Part shown: one piece after another, positions 1 to 8,517 of the stretch
Numbering within the stretch: the stretch's first letter is position 1
How the letters are laid out: each line of letters starts with the position of its first letter
DNA from: Candidatus Thermoplasmatota archaeon
GTDB lineage: Archaea; Thermoplasmatota; E2; DHVEG-1
Length of the DNA: 37,161 nt
NCBI GenBank assembly: GCA_029907305.1
Contig: JARYMC010000002.1
Location: forward strand, 1-37,161
Direction of reading: 5' to 3'
Made by a program: the position numbers and the translations under genes
The notes under the pieces: generated by a model
Databases searched by the model: none
What the model was told of the DNA's origin: nothing
The model's input: only the letters and a program-made list of their open reading frames with translations

Positions 1-104
1 CCTTTTCTTGGCACATCCCATCTAATAGGAAAAAAATGAATGTTTTTTTCTTTAATTATTTATTTCGGGATGAAGCCCTTTTTTAGATAAATTTATAAGA
101 TAGC

Positions 105-115
105 TTTATATATAA
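105..115 (+). promoter_or_regulatory. TATA box of the winged-helix gene
   Basis: An AT-only TTTATATATAA element is centred about 28 nt before the GTG at 138. Archaeal transcription normally starts about 25-27 nt downstream of the TATA centre, so the transcript would begin at or next to the start codon and be leaderless or nearly so. The preceding 100 bases hold only T-rich sequence and no gene I can support. Confidence 0.5.
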
Positions 116-137
116 CTTTTTTATCCTGGGGATATTT

Positions 138-542
138 GTGAGGAATTTGGTTGGCGATATTGATTATAATGCAGGAAAGGTGTGGAGAGCATTAAATGAA
201 AAGGGTTCTCTGCAAAAGGAAACGATATTAGAGCTTACAAATCTTAGTGAGGATGAGTTTTACAGTGCTATTGGTTGGCTTGCGAGAGAAAACAAAATAT
301 TCCTAGATAATCAGAATTTCTTTAAATTAGGTGAAACTAACCTTACTCCAGAGATTGGCAGTAATGCTGGCAAGGTTTGGAGAGTAATGAAGGTTTGGGG
401 AGAGGTTGATGTCTCTCTTATAAAGAGACTGGCTTTGATAGATGAGAAACATGTCTACTCTGCTCTAGGTTGGTTGGCTAGGGAAGATAAGATATGTTTT
501 GATGAAAACTTAATGAAATACAGTTTGAAGAATAAGGGTTAA
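138..542 (+). CDS. Tandem winged-helix protein (two DUF2582-like repeats)
   Basis: This 134-residue protein consists of two copies of one ~60-residue winged helix-turn-helix unit, residues about 8-67 and 74-133. Both copies carry NAGKVWR near the start and GWLARE followed by a KI wing near the end, the pattern of the DUF2582 winged-helix family (PF10771). It has no membrane segment or enzymatic domain, so it is probably a small cytoplasmic DNA-binding protein. The GTG start fits the TATA box about 28 nt upstream. It lies 106 nt before the first glycogen gene on the same strand, so it could regulate that cluster; this is inferred from position only. The two repeats could act as an internal dimer. 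Confidence 0.75.
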   Translation: MRNLVGDIDYNAGKVWRALNEKGSLQKETILELTNLSEDEFYSAIGWLARENKIFLDNQNFFKLGETNLTPEIGSNAGKVWRVMKVWGEVDVSLIKRLALIDEKHVYSALGWLAREDKICFDENLMKYSLKNKG

Positions 543-648
543 ACATTACTCATAAAAAATGGTGTGGTAAACTTAAAATATGATGTGCATTCGCAAAGAT
601 TTGAGACAGTGTACACTAAACATAAATAGAAAATATGAGGCATAGTAG

Positions 649-1761
649 ATGAAAGTGGCGATGATTGGCTGGGAATACCCGCCGTTCAAGGCGGGAGGAC
701 TTGGTACCCATTGTTATGGGCTTACTCGTAGTCTTGCTGATAAAGGCGTAGTGGTAGATTTCTACATGCCTAAGACTAAACATGGTGCTAGTAGTGATAA
801 AAAGAATCTTGTTATAAAAGAGGTTGGTGAAACAGAGATATTCCCTTATGATAGACCTAATGATAAGAGTTTGGGTGGGAAGTTTTTTGAGGCTGTTTAT
901 AAGTACAATGATTTAGTTGTTAAAAGAGTTCGTGGTAAATATGATCTTATTCATTCTCATGATTGGCTTACGATGAAGGCTGCTGTTGCTTTAAAAGAAA
1001 AAATGGGTGTACCACTAGTTGTTACTATTCACTCTACTGAGTATGATCGAAGTGGTTGGCTTTACCCAAACCAATGGTTCATTGACATCGAGAAGGAGGG
1101 AATGCAAAAGGCTGACCGTATCATCGCAGTCAGTGAATTTACCAAACGAATCATTGTTGAGAAATATGGTATAAACCCTGATAAAGTTGTTGTCGTCCAT
1201 AATGCTGTCTACCCTATTGGTGAGGGGGAAAAACAGAAGATGGTTTTGTTCCTTGGTAGACTTACTATCCAGAAGGGGCCAGAGTTTTTCCTGCGTGCTG
1301 CTAAAAAAGTTTTGGAATATGAGAAGGATTGTCGTTTCATTGTTGCTGGTACTGGTGACATGCTACCTCGTCTTATCAACCAAGCTGTTGACATGGGTAT
1401 AGCACAGAATGTTATATTCACAGGCTTGTTAACTGATGAGGAAGTAAAACATATCTACAAGATTGCTAACATTTACGTTATGCCCTCTGTAAGTGAACCT
1501 TTTGGTATAACAGCACTTGAAGCCATGTCTGCAGGTACCCCTATCATAGTTTCAAAGACAGCTGGTGTAGCCGAGGCATTGCGTAACTCTTTAAGGGTTG
1601 ATTTCTGGGATACAGATGATATGGCAAACAAAATTATATCCCTTCTTAGATATGATCCTCTACGTAGAACAATGGTTGAACACGGGAAACGTGAACTAGA
1701 GTTGTTCACATGGGATCGCGTAGCTGAGAGAACAATCGATGTCTACAAGGGGGTATTGTAA
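649..1761 (+). CDS. Glycogen synthase-like GT-B glycosyltransferase
   Basis: This 370-residue retaining GT-B transferase (GT4/GT5-like) probably extends an alpha-glucan from a nucleotide sugar in the cytoplasm. Visible landmarks are the N-terminal GWEYPP and KAGGLGTH motif (residues 7-21) that binds the acceptor and nucleotide diphosphate, HSHDW (102-106), the FLGRL strand starting the C-terminal Rossmann domain (201-205), and the EPFGITALE segment (283-291) giving the E-x7-E donor motif. It is about 40 residues shorter than the second such enzyme at 2982. A GAGG ribosome-binding site lies 8 nt before ATG, and a TATA-like run is at about 619-630. It sits 3 nt before the GH57 gene, so the two are co-transcribed. 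Its exact donor (ADP- or UDP-glucose) cannot be read from the sequence; a trehalose- or sucrose-type GT4 is less likely in this context. Confidence 0.8.
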   Translation: MKVAMIGWEYPPFKAGGLGTHCYGLTRSLADKGVVVDFYMPKTKHGASSDKKNLVIKEVGETEIFPYDRPNDKSLGGKFFEAVYKYNDLVVKRVRGKYDLIHSHDWLTMKAAVALKEKMGVPLVVTIHSTEYDRSGWLYPNQWFIDIEKEGMQKADRIIAVSEFTKRIIVEKYGINPDKVVVVHNAVYPIGEGEKQKMVLFLGRLTIQKGPEFFLRAAKKVLEYEKDCRFIVAGTGDMLPRLINQAVDMGIAQNVIFTGLLTDEEVKHIYKIANIYVMPSVSEPFGITALEAMSAGTPIIVSKTAGVAEALRNSLRVDFWDTDDMANKIISLLRYDPLRRTMVEHGKRELELFTWDRVAERTIDVYKGVL

Positions 1762-1764
1762 AAC

Positions 1765-2952
1765 ATGACGTCAGTATGTTTATACTTCGAGGTACATCAA
1801 CCTGTTAGACTAAATCGTTTTTCAGTTTTCAACATAGGCAAAAACGTTGATGCTTTTTCAACATATTTCAACCACGAGCTTAACCGATGGGTATTTGAGA
1901 AGGTTGCTAGAAAATGTTATCTCCCAACAAACAACCTTTTACTGGACCTCATAAATGAGCACCAGGGAAAATTTAGAATTTCTTTTAGCATAACAGGCAC
2001 GTTCGTGGAATACTGCCAGCGTTACATGCCTGAGCTTTTAGATAGTTTCAAAAAACTTTTTGCCACAGGCGCAGTTGACCTTATAAACGAAACATATTTT
2101 CATTCACTGTCAAGTTTATATGATGAGTTAGATGAATTTGAAGAACAGGTCATTATGCACCAGCAGATGATAAAAAAAATTTTCAACTATAAACCCTCTG
2201 TTTTTAGAAACACTGAAACAATATATGACAATCGCATAGCAAAAAAAGTCGCGGACATGGGATACAAAAACATTCTCACAGAGGGAACCGAAAAAATTCT
2301 AGGCTGGCGTTCACCAAACTACATCTACAAACCAGTTAATGCAGACATAAAAGTGTTGCTTAGAAATTATACGCTTAGTGATGACATCGGCTTCCGTTTC
2401 TCAGCCCGTGAATGGCCAGGTTTCCCTTTAACCGCTGATAAATATGCTAAATGGATTTCCAACTGCGAAGGCGATATTGTAAACTTGTTTATTGACTATG
2501 AAACCTTTGGTGAACACCAATGGATAGAAACCGGTATATTTGATTTCCTAAAACACTTACCAGGTGAGGTGTTGAAACATAAACACCTGGACTTTGTCAC
2601 AGTAACTGAGGCAGCAAACAGATATAATGTTGTTGGTGAAATCGATGTACCATGGGCAATTTCTTGGGCTGATGCAGACCGCGATGTCTCAACATGGCTT
2701 GGTAACAACATGCAGATAGCATGTTTCAACGAGCTTAAGGACATAGGTAAAAAACTTAAACAAATCGGTGACAAAGAATTGTTATATGTGTGGCGTCTTC
2801 TACAAACATCAGACCACCTCTATTATATCTCAACAAAGGGTGCACAGGATGGAGACGTTCATGCTTACTTCAGCCCCTATGATGCTCCCTACGAGGGATT
2901 TATCAACTATATGAATATCCTCCAGGATCTTAAACAAAAAGCTAATCAATAA
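1765..2952 (+). CDS. GH57 family glycoside hydrolase (alpha-amylase/glucanotransferase type)
   Basis: This 395-residue retaining alpha-glucan-active enzyme belongs to family GH57. The five family signatures are visible: HQP at 11-13, NETYFHS at 108-114, RNTETIY at 148-154 with Glu151 as the expected nucleophile, FIDYETFGEH at 242-251 with Asp244 as the expected acid/base, and a C-terminal DADRDVSTWLGN segment. There is no signal peptide, so it acts inside the cell. A GGGGG ribosome-binding site lies within the end of the preceding gene, 3 nt away, which indicates translational coupling. Flanked by two glycogen-synthase-like genes and a debranching gene, it should shape or trim stored glucan. 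GH57 includes amylases, 4-alpha-glucanotransferases and branching enzymes; at ~400 residues it is shorter than typical GH57 branching enzymes, so an amylase or transferase is the better guess. Confidence 0.85.
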   Translation: MTSVCLYFEVHQPVRLNRFSVFNIGKNVDAFSTYFNHELNRWVFEKVARKCYLPTNNLLLDLINEHQGKFRISFSITGTFVEYCQRYMPELLDSFKKLFATGAVDLINETYFHSLSSLYDELDEFEEQVIMHQQMIKKIFNYKPSVFRNTETIYDNRIAKKVADMGYKNILTEGTEKILGWRSPNYIYKPVNADIKVLLRNYTLSDDIGFRFSAREWPGFPLTADKYAKWISNCEGDIVNLFIDYETFGEHQWIETGIFDFLKHLPGEVLKHKHLDFVTVTEAANRYNVVGEIDVPWAISWADADRDVSTWLGNNMQIACFNELKDIGKKLKQIGDKELLYVWRLLQTSDHLYYISTKGAQDGDVHAYFSPYDAPYEGFINYMNILQDLKQKANQ

Positions 2953-2981
2953 AAAAAAATTTCGGTGAGGAGAAAACAAGG

Positions 2982-4226
2982 ATGAACATAGTACATTTCT
3001 CATGGGAGTTTCCACCAGTTATATACGGTGGGCTGGGTACTTTTGTTACAGAAGTTTCTCATAGACAAGCTGCTCTTGGTCACAACGTCACTGTTTTTTC
3101 ACTTAACCGCGGTAACACCCTTCATTTATACGAAAAACTAGATGGTGTTGAGGTTTATAGACCAAAGACACCCGACCTATCATCAGTTTTTTATCTCTGC
3201 GCAGACCATGAACTACGCGCATGGGGCCAGTATTTCAAGTTTTTTGCTGACGTTCTCAGCTACAATGTTATCTCCGCGTCACAGGTTGTTAACACGATTG
3301 TGAAAAAAGAAGGTAAACATTTTGATATAGTTGATGCACACGACTGGCTTGGCATCATGGCTGGGATGGTAACAAAAAAAGAACTAGGCTTACCACTGGT
3401 TTTTCATGTTCATTCAACTGAGGTTGGTAGATCAATCGGTAGAGGATCACACACAATAAAAGACATTGAGTTTGAGGGTGGCCAGACTGCGGATTGTGTT
3501 ATAACCGTGTCTAATGCTATGAGTGATGAGCTTCAGAAACTAGGTTTCCCACCAAATAAAATAAGGGTTTGTTGGAATGGTGTTGACACTAAAAAATATG
3601 ACCCAGATCGTGTGAACCAAGACGCAAAAAACCAGCTTAGACGAAAATATGGTATAAATGATAATGATCATATGATATTTTTTATAGGTCGTCTGGTCAG
3701 CGTTAAAGGCGTTGACAACTTAATAAAAGCAATGCCAAATGTTCTAAACGATTTCCCTAACTCTAAGCTTGTTATACTTGGTGTGGGTGACATGGAAAAC
3801 ACCATTAGAGGACTTATAAATGATTACAGACTTCAAGAAAAAGTTGTTTTAAGAAACGAGTTTGTTAGCGAAGAGGAACGTATACTGCATTATGCTGCAG
3901 CTGATGTTGTCGTCCTACCATCATTATATGAACCATTTGGTATAGTATGCACCGAGGCTATGTCTATGGCAAAACCAGTTGTAGTAGGTGCGCGGGGAAC
4001 TAATGGTATGCGAGAACAGATAACACCAGATGGTGAAAAAAAATGCGGCATACACATAAACCCCTATGAACCAAATGATATAGCATGGGGTATCAAAACA
4101 GTTCTAGGATCAAAAGATGAAGCCCGATTGATGGGGGAAAATGCTAGAGAGCGAGCAGTTAATAATTTCAGTTTAGATATCGTTACAAATAAAACCCTTG
4201 AAATATATAAAGAACTTATTAGATAA
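2982..4226 (+). CDS. Archaeal glycogen synthase (GT-B family)
   Basis: This 414-residue GT-B transferase resembles archaeal glycogen synthases. It shows FSWEFPP and YGGLGTF at residues 6-21, the DAHDW motif at 118-122, HVHSTE at 142-147, GRLVSVKG at 236-243 with the donor-binding Arg and Lys, and YEPFGIVCTE at 316-325 containing the E-x7-E pair. It is cytoplasmic, with no signal peptide. A GGTGAGG ribosome-binding site precedes ATG by about 11 nt, and only 29 nt separate it from the GH57 gene. It is a clear paralogue of the enzyme at 649, so the cluster has two synthase-like enzymes. One may prime or make a different linkage, but nothing in the sequence decides which. Donor nucleotide is unknown. 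Confidence 0.85.
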   Translation: MNIVHFSWEFPPVIYGGLGTFVTEVSHRQAALGHNVTVFSLNRGNTLHLYEKLDGVEVYRPKTPDLSSVFYLCADHELRAWGQYFKFFADVLSYNVISASQVVNTIVKKEGKHFDIVDAHDWLGIMAGMVTKKELGLPLVFHVHSTEVGRSIGRGSHTIKDIEFEGGQTADCVITVSNAMSDELQKLGFPPNKIRVCWNGVDTKKYDPDRVNQDAKNQLRRKYGINDNDHMIFFIGRLVSVKGVDNLIKAMPNVLNDFPNSKLVILGVGDMENTIRGLINDYRLQEKVVLRNEFVSEEERILHYAAADVVVLPSLYEPFGIVCTEAMSMAKPVVVGARGTNGMREQITPDGEKKCGIHINPYEPNDIAWGIKTVLGSKDEARLMGENARERAVNNFSLDIVTNKTLEIYKELIR

Positions 4227-4259
4227 CATGTTTGTTTAAAATAGGAGTGTTGAAATATT

Positions 4260-6128
4260 ATGAGGGAGTGGATTGTTACAAACGGTCTCGGCGGTTACGC
4301 TTCATTAACGCACTCTAATACCAACACAAGGAAATTCCATGGATTGCTAGTAGCAAGTCTTGAGCCACCAGCAAAAAGATGGGTTTTTGTTACAAACGTC
4401 TACGATAAATTAATGATAGACGACAGGACATATGATCTTAGAAACATAAAAGGTAAATTTGTTTTTGAAACATTCCCATCAATCCTGTATGATATAGAGA
4501 ACGTACATATCAAAAAAACTTTTTTTATGGAACATGGGAAAAACACGTCTATTGTTAGATATAGTATAATCACAGAAAAACCAGTTGTCATGATTCACAA
4601 CCCTGTTCTGAATTCTAGGCATTTCTATGATACAACCAAACCAGGAGATGTATCATTTAAACAAGAGGCTATAGAGGATGGTGTTTGCATAAAACCAAGT
4701 AACATAGACAGAGAGTTAAAGATGATATTGCATGACTCGCTTTATGAACCAGATGAATACTGGGAGGAGTTTTATTACAAAACAGACCATGAGCGAAAAG
4801 ACTCATGGATAGACCATAACATTCACATAGGTGATTTTTACAAAGAAATAAAAAGCCCATTTGAGTACTATCTTATTTTCACCCTAGAAGATGAAATACA
4901 TAGTAAACCACTAGCTACATACGCTGGGGAGGTACAGAGGAAAAAAAATTTGTTGGAAAAAGCTGCTTTGAACCAAAAATTTGAGAAACTAGTTTTGTCA
5001 GCCGATAACTTTATTGTAAAAAAAGATGATGAGAAATCAGTTATAGCTGGTTATCACTGGTTCGGCGACTGGGGTAGAGACACACTAATATCCTTACCAG
5101 GTTTGACTCTTGTTACAAAAAGATACGATGATGCAAAACAGATACTACTTAATTTCGCTAGATACTGTAAAAAAGGTCTCATACCAAACAATTTTGTTGA
5201 CCGTGACTCGACACCAGCTTATAATACAGTTGATGCATCCCTATGGTACATAGATCGAGTCTACCAGTACATGAAATATACAGATGACCAAGAGTTTCTA
5301 CAAAAAATATGGGACACCCTTCAGTCCATTATTGAAAACTATCGTATAGGAACAGAGTATGGTATTCATATGGATAAAGATTTTTTGATAAGTCATTGGC
5401 CTGGTCTTACATGGATGGATGTAAAAATTGGTGATAACTATATTACGCCACGTTCAAAAAAAGCAGTAGAGGTACAAGCTCTATGGTACAATGCGTTGAT
5501 GGTAATGGGTGCTTTATCAAAAGCATGTGGTAAACCAGATAACTACAGTTATCTTGCTGGGTTAGTTAAAGAAAGTTTTAACAATCAATATGATAAACAA
5601 TATGATGTTATTGACACCAGGGATTTATCATGTAGACCAAACAAGATATTCCTTGCATCACTTGATTTTTCCATGATCAGCAAAGATAAAGAGAAATGGA
5701 TCTTAGATGATGTTGAAAACAGGTTGCTTACGATTTTTGGTTTGAGAACCTTAGCTGTTGATGACCCGAGATACATTGGTGGTTACATCGGTGATTTCAA
5801 CAGAGATTTAGCCTACCATAATGGTTGTGTGTGGCCCTGGTTACTAGGCCCGTTTATAAAAGCTTTTGTTAAAACCAAAAACTATGAGAGAACTTGGAGG
5901 GAATATGCTTATCAGAATTTTTTGAAGCCTATGTTTGATGTTTTTGGTGAAAACTGGGATGGCTCTATTTATGAGATATTTGATGGTGACCCACCTTTTG
6001 TTCCACAGGGTTGCATAACGCAGGCTTGGAGTGTAGCAGAAATACTTAGGGCATGGGTTGAGGACATTGAACAAATAAAACCAAAGTATGATTATAATTT
6101 TTTTTTATTACATGAAATAAGCATTTAG
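4260..6128 (+). CDS. Glycogen debranching enzyme (GH133, amylo-alpha-1,6-glucosidase)
   Basis: This 622-residue enzyme removes alpha-1,6 branch stubs from glycogen. The N-terminal region (about 1-225) begins with the EWIVTNGLGGYAS motif typical of the GDE N-terminal domain. The C-terminal (alpha/alpha)6 catalytic domain contains HWFGDWGRDT (266-275), PAYNTVDASLWY (319-330), a tryptophan-rich WPGLTWMD segment and GGYIGDFNRDLAYHNGCVWPW, all characteristic of this family and including the acidic residues expected at the active site. It is cytoplasmic. An AGGAGTG ribosome-binding site precedes ATG. It is the fourth gene of the glycogen operon and its last 21 nt overlap the end of the converging phosphorylase gene. 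Debranching plus phosphorylase would allow full breakdown of branched glucan. Confidence 0.9.
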   Translation: MREWIVTNGLGGYASLTHSNTNTRKFHGLLVASLEPPAKRWVFVTNVYDKLMIDDRTYDLRNIKGKFVFETFPSILYDIENVHIKKTFFMEHGKNTSIVRYSIITEKPVVMIHNPVLNSRHFYDTTKPGDVSFKQEAIEDGVCIKPSNIDRELKMILHDSLYEPDEYWEEFYYKTDHERKDSWIDHNIHIGDFYKEIKSPFEYYLIFTLEDEIHSKPLATYAGEVQRKKNLLEKAALNQKFEKLVLSADNFIVKKDDEKSVIAGYHWFGDWGRDTLISLPGLTLVTKRYDDAKQILLNFARYCKKGLIPNNFVDRDSTPAYNTVDASLWYIDRVYQYMKYTDDQEFLQKIWDTLQSIIENYRIGTEYGIHMDKDFLISHWPGLTWMDVKIGDNYITPRSKKAVEVQALWYNALMVMGALSKACGKPDNYSYLAGLVKESFNNQYDKQYDVIDTRDLSCRPNKIFLASLDFSMISKDKEKWILDDVENRLLTIFGLRTLAVDDPRYIGGYIGDFNRDLAYHNGCVWPWLLGPFIKAFVKTKNYERTWREYAYQNFLKPMFDVFGENWDGSIYEIFDGDPPFVPQGCITQAWSVAEILRAWVEDIEQIKPKYDYNFFLLHEISI

Positions 6129-7820
6129 CACATATTGTTGTATCATCCTGTTTGTGTTGAAGAATGATGCGTTGATTGCTATGCAACTTCTCATTGTTCG
6201 TATCCAGTTGTCTCTATCATTGTAAAATTTTGGTATGATCCATGTCTCAAGTTTGCTGTAGAGATCATTTCGATCAGCTTCATCATCTGATTCTCTTTCG
6301 TTGGATTTTCTTGAACCAATCGCCCAGCCTGTGATGTTTTCGATGCGTCCTTCTATCCACCAGCCATCCAGGGTGCTTAGTTGTGGTACACCGTTGTGTG
6401 CTGCTTTCATACCTGATGTACCTGATGCCTCTTGTGGTCTTCTTGGTGTGTTAAGCCATAGGTCAACACCTGCTGTCATCAATTTACTTATCGCCATATC
6501 ATAGTTGTGGATGTATGCTATTTTAATTTTACCACTTAGTTTTTTCATAACCTGAAAAATATTCTTTATTGCCTCTCTACCACTATCATCTTTCGGGTGG
6601 GCTTTACCAGAGTATATTATTTGGAATGGCCCTGCTTTTTCAGCTATTTTAACTAGTTGATCCGGTTTTGATATAAGAAGCTCAGGTCTTTTGTAAGCTG
6701 TTTGTCTACGCGCAAACCCTATTGTAAAATGATCGTAGTTTAAACCAGTGTTGTACCTATTGTTAACAAAATCTATAAGCTTTTTTTTTGCCTCCATATG
6801 AGCAGCCCATATCTCATATTTATCTATGCTAAAAGCTCCCCTTAGCAGATAAGGGTCTGAGCGCCAACCAGGCATATATTTGTCGAACAGTCGCTGAAAA
6901 GGCTCAGATACCCAAGTAGGTGTGTGAACACCATTTGTTATAGACTCAATTGCGTAACCAGGGAACATCATCCGCGAAACCTCACCATGTTTTTTTGCTA
7001 CACCATTAACATAATGGCTAAAAAACAAGGCAAGTCTCGTCATATTCAGTTTGTTCTCAAAAGTGATTTCGTTGAGGAGATGATCCGGAAGCATATCCCC
7101 AAGCATGGATTTAGCAAGTGATAGATCAAACTGGTCGTGCCCAGCAGCAACAGGTGTATGGGTAGTAAAAACACATTGCTGTCTAACTTTTTCGATATCC
7201 TTAAAATGGTTATATAACTCGAGTGTACTGAGTGCAGCATGCCCCTCATTCATATGATATTTATCAATTGTCTTGTACCCCAATGCTTGCAAGGCACGAA
7301 CGCCACCGATACCTAGAACAATCTCTTGCGCAAGACGATATTTACTGTCACCACCGTACAAATACTTTGTTATTTCCCTATCATAATCAGAGTTTTCTGC
7401 TAGATTTGTGTCAAGGAAAAAAACTGGGACAATATATCCACCTAAGCCTTGTATCGGATAATACCATATACGTATGTAAACAGTCCTATCCTCAATTTTT
7501 ACACTCGTTCTAGTTGGTAGAAAATTAAGAAAATAATCTATGTTGAAGTTATGTGGTAACTCAATCTGATTCCCATCAGAGTCTATTTTTTGGTAGAAAT
7601 ATCCTTTTTCAGATAGTAACGTTACTCCAACAATTGGTACGTTCAGATCCGCGCATGATTTCAGTGTGTCACCAGCTAGTATACCTAGTCCACCGCTGTA
7701 TGTTGGTATATGCTCGTTTATACCCATCTCCATAGAAAAATATGCTATCTTTGGTTTACCTGAACTCCTTAAATCGTTGTTGTTAGAATCTTTTTTTGTT
7801 TCTGTGTTGGGTGTTTCCAT
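6108..7820 (-). CDS. glgP: Alpha-glucan (glycogen) phosphorylase, short type
   Basis: This 570-residue PLP enzyme (GT35, TIGR02094-like) releases glucose-1-phosphate from alpha-glucan. Landmarks are the N-terminal YFSMEMGINEHIPTYSGGLG (27-46), HMNEGHAALSTLE (189-201), TTHTPVAAGHDQF (219-231), AYIHNYDMAISK (435-446) and PRRPQEASGTSGMKAAHNG (459-477), where Lys472 is the expected PLP-binding lysine. Long members of this subfamily carry an extra N-terminal DUF3417 domain and exceed 700 residues. Here the catalytic domain starts almost at once, so that domain is absent. An AAGGAGAG site sits just before ATG. The gene converges on the debranching gene with a 21-nt overlap of coding ends, and is read from its own promoter region at about 7821-7880. 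Confidence 0.9.
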   Translation of the reverse strand: METPNTETKKDSNNNDLRSSGKPKIAYFSMEMGINEHIPTYSGGLGILAGDTLKSCADLNVPIVGVTLLSEKGYFYQKIDSDGNQIELPHNFNIDYFLNFLPTRTSVKIEDRTVYIRIWYYPIQGLGGYIVPVFFLDTNLAENSDYDREITKYLYGGDSKYRLAQEIVLGIGGVRALQALGYKTIDKYHMNEGHAALSTLELYNHFKDIEKVRQQCVFTTHTPVAAGHDQFDLSLAKSMLGDMLPDHLLNEITFENKLNMTRLALFFSHYVNGVAKKHGEVSRMMFPGYAIESITNGVHTPTWVSEPFQRLFDKYMPGWRSDPYLLRGAFSIDKYEIWAAHMEAKKKLIDFVNNRYNTGLNYDHFTIGFARRQTAYKRPELLISKPDQLVKIAEKAGPFQIIYSGKAHPKDDSGREAIKNIFQVMKKLSGKIKIAYIHNYDMAISKLMTAGVDLWLNTPRRPQEASGTSGMKAAHNGVPQLSTLDGWWIEGRIENITGWAIGSRKSNERESDDEADRNDLYSKLETWIIPKFYNDRDNWIRTMRSCIAINASFFNTNRMIQQYVLNAYFM

Positions 7821-7907
7821 TGCTCTCCTTCCACCTAATTTGAGCGATGTAATGTAATATGTTTGTTATAAAATGTTTTACGGATTTTTCATATTTTTGT
7901 CTAAAAT

Positions 7908-7916
7908 TATATAAAG
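7908..7916 (+). promoter_or_regulatory. TATA box for the small four-cysteine gene
   Basis: TTATATAAA lies in the 127-nt divergent gap between the phosphorylase gene (minus) and the small cysteine-rich gene (plus). It is about 36 nt before the GTG at 7948, which leaves room for a leader of roughly ten bases carrying a GGGG stretch. A TTATAAAA run near 7866-7873 could serve the opposite gene. Confidence 0.4.
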
Positions 7917-7947
7917 AAATCATCATATACCATTATAGATTTGTGGG

Positions 7948-8199
7948 GTGGTGTCCTTTACGGCAGAAAAAACATGTAGTTTATGTAGTCGTAAGATGAA
8001 TTTAAAAGAAAACCTATCTGGTTTGGTGTTCAGGGATGATTATTTTTTATGTGAGGAATGCCGCTCCAGTCACTCGGAGGAATACATTGAGAATTGGACA
8101 AAAACTGTTATGAATATTTCAGAGAACGGTATGCCTATAGCACTATGGTTAATTCATGAGCAAAACAAACAAAAAGAAATGATGGTAAGAAAAAGATAA
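7948..8199 (+). CDS. Small zinc-finger-like protein, two CxxC knuckles
   Basis: This 83-residue protein has two CxxC pairs (C10/C13 and C35/C38), which would bind one zinc ion, followed by an acidic and then basic helical tail with no recognisable domain. I cannot name its function; treble-clef or rubredoxin-like knuckles of this spacing occur in nucleic-acid and protein-binding proteins. Start choice is ambiguous because two consecutive GTG codons occur (7948 and 7951), both preceded by GGGG. The same frame stays open after the TAA stop to about 8424, but what follows does not look like this protein's continuation. It lies between the glycogen and isoprenoid clusters and shows no clear link to either. 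Confidence 0.6.
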   Translation: MVSFTAEKTCSLCSRKMNLKENLSGLVFRDDYFLCEECRSSHSEEYIENWTKTVMNISENGMPIALWLIHEQNKQKEMMVRKR

Positions 8200-8517
8200 A
8201 ATAAATGGCTCTTCCCCACGAATTATCGGACTAACAGATATGAACAGCATGAAGGATTCCTCAAATCAAGATTCAAGGATATGAGCCAAATAAATTATAA
8301 AGCTGCAGCAGGTTATCCAAATCAAGCCTTTATCGTTCGCAGGAAAATACATTGTGCTATTAATCGGATTAGTAACTATAATAGTATTACTAGTAATAGC
8401 TTTTTCACTCGGGAGAAAACCTAAAAAATAACTAAAATTTTTCATTTTTACTTTATTTTCAAAAATCAAAGTTTTTTTATGAAAACACTTTTTAGATTAT
8501 AGTGGATTATGTAGATT
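8200..8517. other. 318-nt intergenic stretch with a possible decayed small membrane gene
   Basis: No complete gene is supported here. On the plus strand, frame 8294-8431 is open for 45 codons and encodes a convincing single membrane helix (about 20 hydrophobic residues after SFAGKY) followed by a basic tail GRKPKK and TAA. It has no ATG, GTG or TTG before the helix, and stops at 8282 and 8291 cut it off from an upstream ATG in the same frame at 8240. It may be a frameshifted remnant, or a small tail-anchored protein with a non-standard start. The last ~60 nt are AT-rich and must contain the promoter of the isoprenoid operon. Confidence 0.35.

Noticed and set aside
1-21. Possible first codons of a minus-strand gene running off the left edge (MGCAKKR)
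   Set aside because: Only seven codons are visible, with no ribosome-binding site or clear TATA box; too little to support a feature.
64-85. GGG...CCC followed by T-run as a terminator of an upstream gene
   Set aside because: The stem is only three base pairs and no upstream gene on the plus strand is visible in the window.
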